Shown one piece after another: positions 5,902-10,190 of a stretch of 10,190 bases of DNA; the stretch's first letter is position 1, and every line of letters begins with the position of its first letter. A program made the translations under genes and the position numbers. Under the pieces are notes generated by a model, which made no database searches, was not told the DNA's origin, and saw nothing but the letters and a program-made list of their open reading frames with translations. Origin of the DNA: Actinomycetota bacterium (GTDB taxonomy: Bacteria; Actinomycetota; Actinomycetes; Nanopelagicales; Nanopelagicaceae); the NCBI GenBank assembly GCA_947490605.1, contig CANLHE010000013.1, forward strand, positions 1 to 10,190, given 5' to 3'.

Positions 5902-7959
5902 GTGGCGCAAAAGAAAAAAGTAAAAATCCCTAAACTAAAAGGGTTTAGTAATAGGAAAAAACCTGCTAAACCATCACCACAATTAGCCAGAAGAATTCTG
6001 CGTGGGCCACTGTTTTGGATTATTGCTGCTCTTGTTGCTGTCAGTATTTTTGGCCAAATATCTACCACCGGGAAAGAATTTACCAAGGTCGATACTTCAG
6101 TAATTTTAAATGAAATTTCACAAAATCACGTTAAGTCAGCAATTGTAATTGACCGTGATCAAAAGATTCGAGTGGTGTTAAAGGATGGCGAGTTAGCTGA
6201 TGGTGCATCAAAACTTGAAGCATCATATGTAGTTGGACAAGAGCAATTAATTGTTGAGCTTTTAACAAGCAATCCACCATCTACTAACTGGGACGTCGAA
6301 GTTCCATCACAATCATTTTTTGTATCACTTCTATTAAGTATTTTGCCGATCATCCTAATCATTTTCTTACTTTTATTGTTTATGGGCGGCGGACAAGGTG
6401 GGCGAGTACTTTCATTTGGTCGCTCTCGAGCTAAATTACAAAATAAAGAAACTCCAACAAATACCTTTACCGATGTCGCAGGTGCAGATGAAGCTGTTGC
6501 AGAGCTTCGTGAGATTAAAGATTTCCTGGCAAGCCCAGACAAGTACAAAGCGATTGGTGCAAAAATTCCAAAGGGTGTTTTACTTTACGGTCCACCCGGA
6601 ACTGGTAAAACATTACTTGCAAGAGCAGTTGCTGGTGAAGCAAAGGTTCCGTTCTACTCAATCTCTGGTTCTGAGTTTGTTGAGATGTTTGTTGGCGTAG
6701 GTGCATCTCGAGTACGTGATTTATTTGCTCAAGCAAAACAGAATGCGCCATCAATAGTTTTCGTAGATGAAATTGATGCAGTTGGTCGCCAACGTGGCGC
6801 TGGTCTTGGTGGCGGAAATGATGAACGTGAGCAAACGCTTAATCAATTATTAGTTGAGATGGATGGTTTTGAAGCTAACGGACAGGTTATTTTAATTGCT
6901 GCAACAAACCGTCCAGATGTATTAGATCCAGCACTTCTTCGGCCTGGAAGATTTGATCGCCAGATTTCCGTGGACAGACCTGATTTAAAAGGGCGGGCTG
7001 CGATTCTTGCCGTGCATGCAAAAAATAAACCTGTGGCAAAAGGTGTTGATTTAACCTCTTACGCAAAACGCACACCCGGATTTACTGGAGCAGACTTAGC
7101 AAATGTATTAAATGAGGCTGCTCTGCTTGCTGCCCGCGAAGAGCGCAAAGCAATTAGAAACTCAGATTTAGATGAAGCAATTGATCGAGTAATGGCCGGT
7201 CCACAAAAAGTTTCTCGCTTAATGACTGAAGAAGAGAGAAGAATTACTGCTTACCATGAAGGTGGTCACGCACTAGTAGCGCACGCACTTCCGCACACTG
7301 ATCCAGTACATAAAGTTACGATCATGCCAAGAGGCAGAGCGCTTGGTTACACAATGGTGTTACCAGATGAAGATCGTTATGCAGTAACCAGAAATCAAAT
7401 GCTTGATCAGCTCGCCTACACAATGGGCGGTAGAGCTGCTGAAGAATTAATTTTTCACGATCCAACAACTGGTGCTTCAAATGATATTGAGAAGGCAACA
7501 AACCTTGCCAGGGCAATGGTTACTCAATACGGAATGACACAACGACTTGGCGCAATCAAACTTGGCATCTCTGATTCACAACCATTCTTAGGGCGAGATT
7601 ATGGTCATCAAAGAGATTACTCAGAAAATGTTGCCTCAATTGTTGATAGTGAGATTAGAGAGATGATTGAAAATGCTCATCAAGAAGCGTTTGATGTTCT
7701 AGTTACAAACCGTGAAACATTAGACCGTCTAGTTGAAGAGTTGCTTGAAAATGAAACTTTAAACAAAGAAGAAATTGCTGTTATTTTTAAGAAAGTTAAA
7801 AAGGTTAAACCGCGAGCTGCGTGGACTGGTTCACAAAATCGAATCCCTTCAGATCAACCACCTGTTGCGCTAAAGCCAGCAAAAATCAAGGTTTCAGAAG
7901 ATGAAAAAATAACTAAAAAAGCCCCTGCTAAAAAAAGTGATAAAGATGTAAATGAGTGA
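5902..7959 (+). CDS. ftsH: ATP-dependent zinc metalloprotease FtsH
   Basis: FtsH is a membrane-anchored hexameric AAA+ protease that removes damaged membrane proteins and regulatory proteins. The 685 residues show two membrane helices at about 35-52 and 138-161 with a small external domain between them. The AAA+ module has Walker A GPPGTGKT (230-237), the pore loop MFVGVG (about 262-267), Walker B VFVDEID (286-292) and the second region of homology [18 protein letters not shown] (336-353), which includes Arg350 and Arg353. The protease domain has the HEGGH zinc site (452-456) and the third ligand Asp528 in SNDIEKAT. The end is a Lys-rich tail of about 50 residues, as in other actinobacterial FtsH. 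The GTG start is constrained, because tandem in-frame TAATAA stops directly precede it and an AGAGAAG sequence lies six bases upstream. This leaves a basic N-terminal extension of about 34 residues before the first helix. The 3' end overlaps folE by eight bases. Confidence 0.97.
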   Translation: MAQKKKVKIPKLKGFSNRKKPAKPSPQLARRILRGPLFWIIAALVAVSIFGQISTTGKEFTKVDTSVILNEISQNHVKSAIVIDRDQKIRVVLKDGELADGASKLEASYVVGQEQLIVELLTSNPPSTNWDVEVPSQSFFVSLLLSILPIILIIFLLLLFMGGGQGGRVLSFGRSRAKLQNKETPTNTFTDVAGADEAVAELREIKDFLASPDKYKAIGAKIPKGVLLYGPPGTGKTLLARAVAGEAKVPFYSISGSEFVEMFVGVGASRVRDLFAQAKQNAPSIVFVDEIDAVGRQRGAGLGGGNDEREQTLNQLLVEMDGFEANGQVILIAATNRPDVLDPALLRPGRFDRQISVDRPDLKGRAAILAVHAKNKPVAKGVDLTSYAKRTPGFTGADLANVLNEAALLAAREERKAIRNSDLDEAIDRVMAGPQKVSRLMTEEERRITAYHEGGHALVAHALPHTDPVHKVTIMPRGRALGYTMVLPDEDRYAVTRNQMLDQLAYTMGGRAAEELIFHDPTTGASNDIEKATNLARAMVTQYGMTQRLGAIKLGISDSQPFLGRDYGHQRDYSENVASIVDSEIREMIENAHQEAFDVLVTNRETLDRLVEELLENETLNKEEIAVIFKKVKKVKPRAAWTGSQNRIPSDQPPVALKPAKIKVSEDEKITKKAPAKKSDKDVNE

Positions 7960-8572
7960 GGTTAACTCTGTATCGATGGGGCCAGGAGATGGTGGTGCCA
8001 AAAAAGAGTTTGATCAAGCGCGGGCAGAAAAAGCAGTGACTGAGTTATTACATGCATTAGGTGAAGATCCAAATAGAGACGGCTTAAAAGATACGCCAAA
8101 GCGAGTAGCAAAAGCGTTTGCTGAAAACTTTGCTGGTCTTTGGCAAAAACCAGAAGATGTTTTAACAACTACATTTGATATTGGACATAGAGAGTTAGTA
8201 ATTGTTAGAGAGATTGAAGTTTTTTCTCACTGTGAGCATCATTTAACTCCTTTTCACGGGGTTGCTCATATTGGTTATATTCCTGGAGAGAGTGGAAGAA
8301 TTACCGGTATATCTAAACTTGCTCGCCTTGTTGATTTATATGCGCGCAGGCCTCAAGTACAAGAACGGCTTACTTCACAGATTGCCGATGCATTAGTTGA
8401 TATTCTGCAACCGGGCGGAGTGATAGTAATTATTGATTGTGAACACTTATGTATGTCAATGCGTGGAGTTAGAAAATCACAAGCTCGTACAACAACTAGT
8501 GCGGTTCGCGGTCAGCTGTTAAATCCAGCGACAAGGGCTGAAGCAATTTCGTTAATTAACCAAAGCAGGTAG
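7952..8572 (+). CDS. folE: GTP cyclohydrolase I
   Basis: This enzyme catalyses the first step of folate synthesis, converting GTP to 7,8-dihydroneopterin triphosphate, and acts as a cytoplasmic decamer. The zinc ligands appear as Cys94 and His97 in [13 protein letters not shown] and Cys167 in [10 protein letters not shown]. Other family blocks are [19 protein letters not shown] (from 38), [20 protein letters not shown] (from 119) and the final TSAVRGQL. The length of 206 residues is typical. The ATG at 7952 lies inside the last codons of ftsH, an 8-base overlap, which suggests coupling. An in-frame ATG at 7976 would remove eight poorly conserved residues and is a possible alternative start. 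It heads the folE-folP-folB-folK run. Confidence 0.96.
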   Translation: MSEVNSVSMGPGDGGAKKEFDQARAEKAVTELLHALGEDPNRDGLKDTPKRVAKAFAENFAGLWQKPEDVLTTTFDIGHRELVIVREIEVFSHCEHHLTPFHGVAHIGYIPGESGRITGISKLARLVDLYARRPQVQERLTSQIADALVDILQPGGVIVIIDCEHLCMSMRGVRKSQARTTTSAVRGQLLNPATRAEAISLINQSR

Positions 8573-8576
8573 GAAA

Positions 8577-9374
8577 ATGTCTAATACTCTTGTCATGGGA
8601 ATATTAAATATTACCCCTGACTCATTCGCGGATGGCGGAAAGTATTTATCTAAATCAAATGCAATAACCCAAGGCCGGAGATTAATTGCTGAAGGCGTGG
8701 ATATTATTGATATTGGTGGTGAATCAACCAGGCCCGGTGCTGAGCGGATCAGTGAAGAAGATGAATTAACCAGAGTAATTCCAGTGGTTATTGAATTAGT
8801 TAAAGATGGTGCAGTTATTAGTGTCGATACGATGCGAGCAGAGGTTGCAAAACAAGCAATTACTGCCGGGGCTACATACATAAATGATGTTAGTGGTGGT
8901 TTAGCAGATGAAAAAATGGCTCAGGTAATTGCTTCAAATCCGAACATTCAATACATAGTTATGCATTGGCGCGGGCACTCAAAAGATATGCAAAAACAAG
9001 CTGTTTACACCGATGTCGTTAAAGAGGTTAAAGATGAGTTAGATGAGAGAGTGACTGCACTTTTAAAAGTCGGAGTATCCACGGAGCAAATAATTTTAGA
9101 TCCTGGCATTGGGTTTGCGAAAAACAGCGAACATAATTGGCAGATATTACAAAACATAGAAAGATTTCAATTACTTGGATACCCACTACTTGTTGGCGTA
9201 TCACGTAAAAAATTTCTAGGAGAACTAATTAATGCTCCTGAACCAGATAATCGCGAGGCGGCCACAATTGCATTAACAACCGAGTTAGCTCGACTTGGAG
9301 TATGGGGCGTGCGCACCCATGCAGTTAAAGCACATAAAGATGCAATATCAGTTGTTGAACGGCTTCGTAAATGA
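8577..9374 (+). CDS. folP: Dihydropteroate synthase
   Basis: DHPS condenses 6-hydroxymethyl-dihydropterin diphosphate with p-aminobenzoate to make dihydropteroate; it is the target of sulfonamides. The 265-residue TIM-barrel protein shows GILNITPDSFADGG (8-21, Asn11), the pABA/pterin loop IDIGGESTRPGA (44-55), ISVDTMR (81-87, Asp84), INDVSGG (102-108), VMHWRG (128-133), ILDPGIGFAK (173-182, Asp175), VGVSRKKFLG (206-215, Lys212) and the diphosphate-binding end VRTHAV (245-250, Arg246 and His248). That last block is usually RVHDV, so the Asp-to-Ala change is a minor deviation, while the two functional residues are kept. The ATG lies four bases after the folE stop, with AGGTAGGA overlapping that stop as the ribosome site. 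It overlaps folB by four bases (ATGA). No mosaic or resistance signature can be judged from the sequence alone. Confidence 0.96.
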   Translation: MSNTLVMGILNITPDSFADGGKYLSKSNAITQGRRLIAEGVDIIDIGGESTRPGAERISEEDELTRVIPVVIELVKDGAVISVDTMRAEVAKQAITAGATYINDVSGGLADEKMAQVIASNPNIQYIVMHWRGHSKDMQKQAVYTDVVKEVKDELDERVTALLKVGVSTEQIILDPGIGFAKNSEHNWQILQNIERFQLLGYPLLVGVSRKKFLGELINAPEPDNREAATIALTTELARLGVWGVRTHAVKAHKDAISVVERLRK

Positions 9375-9727
9375 GCGACCTAATTAAAATTACTGGCATA
9401 AGTGCCAAGGGATTTCATGGCGTATTTCCAAGTGAACGCAAAAAAGGGCAAAAATTTATTGTTGATATTGAATTAAGCATTAATTTAATTGACCTCAAAG
9501 ATGATTTAAGCAAAACTGTTAACTATGCAGAGGTCGCTCAGATTGCCCATGACAATATAACTGGTAAACCTGTCTTATTGATTGAAACACTTGCTGAAAA
9601 TATTGCTAAATTAGTTTTAAAGAAATATAAGAAAGTTAAGCAAGTAAAAGTTGTTGTTCATAAACCTAAGGCACCTCTGGCACTTAAATTTAAAGACGTT
9701 TCAGTTGAAATAATTCGTAATCGATGA
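9371..9727 (+). CDS. folB: Dihydroneopterin aldolase
   Basis: FolB cleaves 7,8-dihydroneopterin to 6-hydroxymethyl-dihydropterin and glycolaldehyde, the step between FolE (after dephosphorylation) and FolK. At 118 residues it is a typical single-domain subunit of the octameric tunnelling fold. Visible motifs are the N-terminal GFHGVFPSERKKGQ with Glu22, VDIEL (31-35), NYAEV with Tyr52, the helix LIETLAENIAKLVL (70-83), and the catalytic lysine in VHKPKAPL (Lys98). Start and stop both use ATGA overlaps, with folP upstream and folK downstream, so the three proteins are probably made from one message by re-initiation. Confidence 0.94.
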   Translation: MSDLIKITGISAKGFHGVFPSERKKGQKFIVDIELSINLIDLKDDLSKTVNYAEVAQIAHDNITGKPVLLIETLAENIAKLVLKKYKKVKQVKVVVHKPKAPLALKFKDVSVEIIRNR

Positions 9728-10179
9728 AAGCTGTTATTTCACTTGGCTCTAACCTTGAAAACCGGAAACTGAATTTAGGTATTGCTATCACCCAACTTGA
9801 ATCTATTTTGGATCAATTTATTGTTTCACCATTCATCGAAACAAAGCCTGTTGGTGGACCTGAACAAGATGATTTCTTAAACGCTGTTGCAATTGGGAGT
9901 TGTGACTTAACTGCTGAAGAGTTGTTAACAAAATTGCTAGCAATCGAGGATCAAATGGGCAGAGTAAGAGATATCAAATGGGGGCCAAGAATTATTGACC
10001 TTGATTTAATTGTTTATGGAGATCAGATAATTGATTCAGTTTTCCTTAAATTACCTCATCCATTAGCTCAATCTAGAGAGTTTGTTTTGTCGCCATGGCT
10101 CGCAATCGATCCAGAAGGTGAAATACCAGGCGTTGGCTCAATAAAAACTCTTTTGGCATCTATCAATAGCTCGCGTTAA
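9724..10179 (+). CDS. folK: 2-amino-4-hydroxy-6-hydroxymethyldihydropteridine pyrophosphokinase (HPPK)
   Basis: FolK transfers pyrophosphate from ATP to 6-hydroxymethyl-7,8-dihydropterin, producing the substrate of FolP. The 151-residue protein shows SLGSNLENR (6-14), the pterin-binding segment SPFIETKPVGGPEQDDFLNAV (from 35), the catalytic loop GRVRDIKWGPRIIDLDL (79-95) with magnesium ligands Asp92 and Asp94, and HPLAQSREFVLSPW (112-125). It overlaps folB by four bases (ATGA). The gene is complete, and only 11 bases follow its stop codon, so nothing can be said about a terminator or the next gene. Confidence 0.95.
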   Translation: MKAVISLGSNLENRKLNLGIAITQLESILDQFIVSPFIETKPVGGPEQDDFLNAVAIGSCDLTAEELLTKLLAIEDQMGRVRDIKWGPRIIDLDLIVYGDQIIDSVFLKLPHPLAQSREFVLSPWLAIDPEGEIPGVGSIKTLLASINSSR

Positions 10180-10190
10180 ACTTACCTTCT

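Noticed and set aside
6159..6548. A 129-codon open frame on the - strand inside ftsH
   Set aside because: It lies entirely within conserved ftsH coding sequence, with no motif, ribosome site or promoter of its own.
1..10190. Mobile elements, CRISPR arrays, toxin-antitoxin or defence genes, tRNA or rRNA genes
   Set aside because: None seen on either strand. Every gene is a recognisable housekeeping, cell-wall or transporter family, and gaps are 41 bases or less, leaving no room for a hidden locus.

Overview
The window is an AT-rich (well under 50% GC by eye), densely packed stretch of a bacterial chromosome. All twelve protein-coding genes lie on the + strand. The largest gap between genes is 41 bases, and several neighbours overlap by 1 to 8 bases. 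The order tilS-hpt-ftsH-folE-folP-folB-folK behind a PBP4-type dacB is the arrangement known from Actinobacteria. The RipA/RipC-like NlpC/P60 protein and the CtaB sequence also look actinobacterial. Low GC, short spacers and A/T-ending codons together suggest a streamlined low-GC actinobacterium, such as a freshwater acI/Nanopelagicales-type organism. The genus-level guess is inference only.

Layout. (1) Bases 1-512 hold the 3' end of a D-Ala-D-Ala carboxypeptidase (dacB/PBP4). (2) Bases 554-1405 encode heme O synthase (ctaB). (3) Bases 1438-4330 hold a tight three-gene unit: a BcrA-like ABC ATPase, an ABC-2-type six-helix permease, and a secreted coiled-coil NlpC/P60 peptidoglycan hydrolase whose ATG overlaps the permease stop codon. 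A probable leaderless promoter with a 6-bp inverted repeat sits exactly at the ATPase start. (4) Bases 4341-5863 encode tRNA-Ile lysidine synthetase (tilS) and hypoxanthine phosphoribosyltransferase (hpt). (5) Bases 5902-7959 encode the membrane AAA+ protease FtsH. (6) Bases 7952-10179 hold folE, folP, folB and folK, nearly all overlapping or a few bases apart. They supply GTP cyclohydrolase I, dihydropteroate synthase, dihydroneopterin aldolase and HPPK, four core enzymes of folate synthesis.

How the genes work together. dacB and the NlpC/P60 enzyme both act on peptidoglycan outside the membrane, and the ABC pair may be functionally tied to the hydrolase. CtaB supports heme-copper oxidase assembly. 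tilS, hpt, ftsH and the fol genes form a housekeeping block that is probably largely co-transcribed. I saw no RNA genes, mobile elements, CRISPR arrays, attachment sites or convincing terminators. Most of the window is ordinary housekeeping sequence. The part most worth a second look is the ABC/NlpC-P60 unit and its start region, which sits where many Actinobacteria carry a different gene between dacB and tilS.
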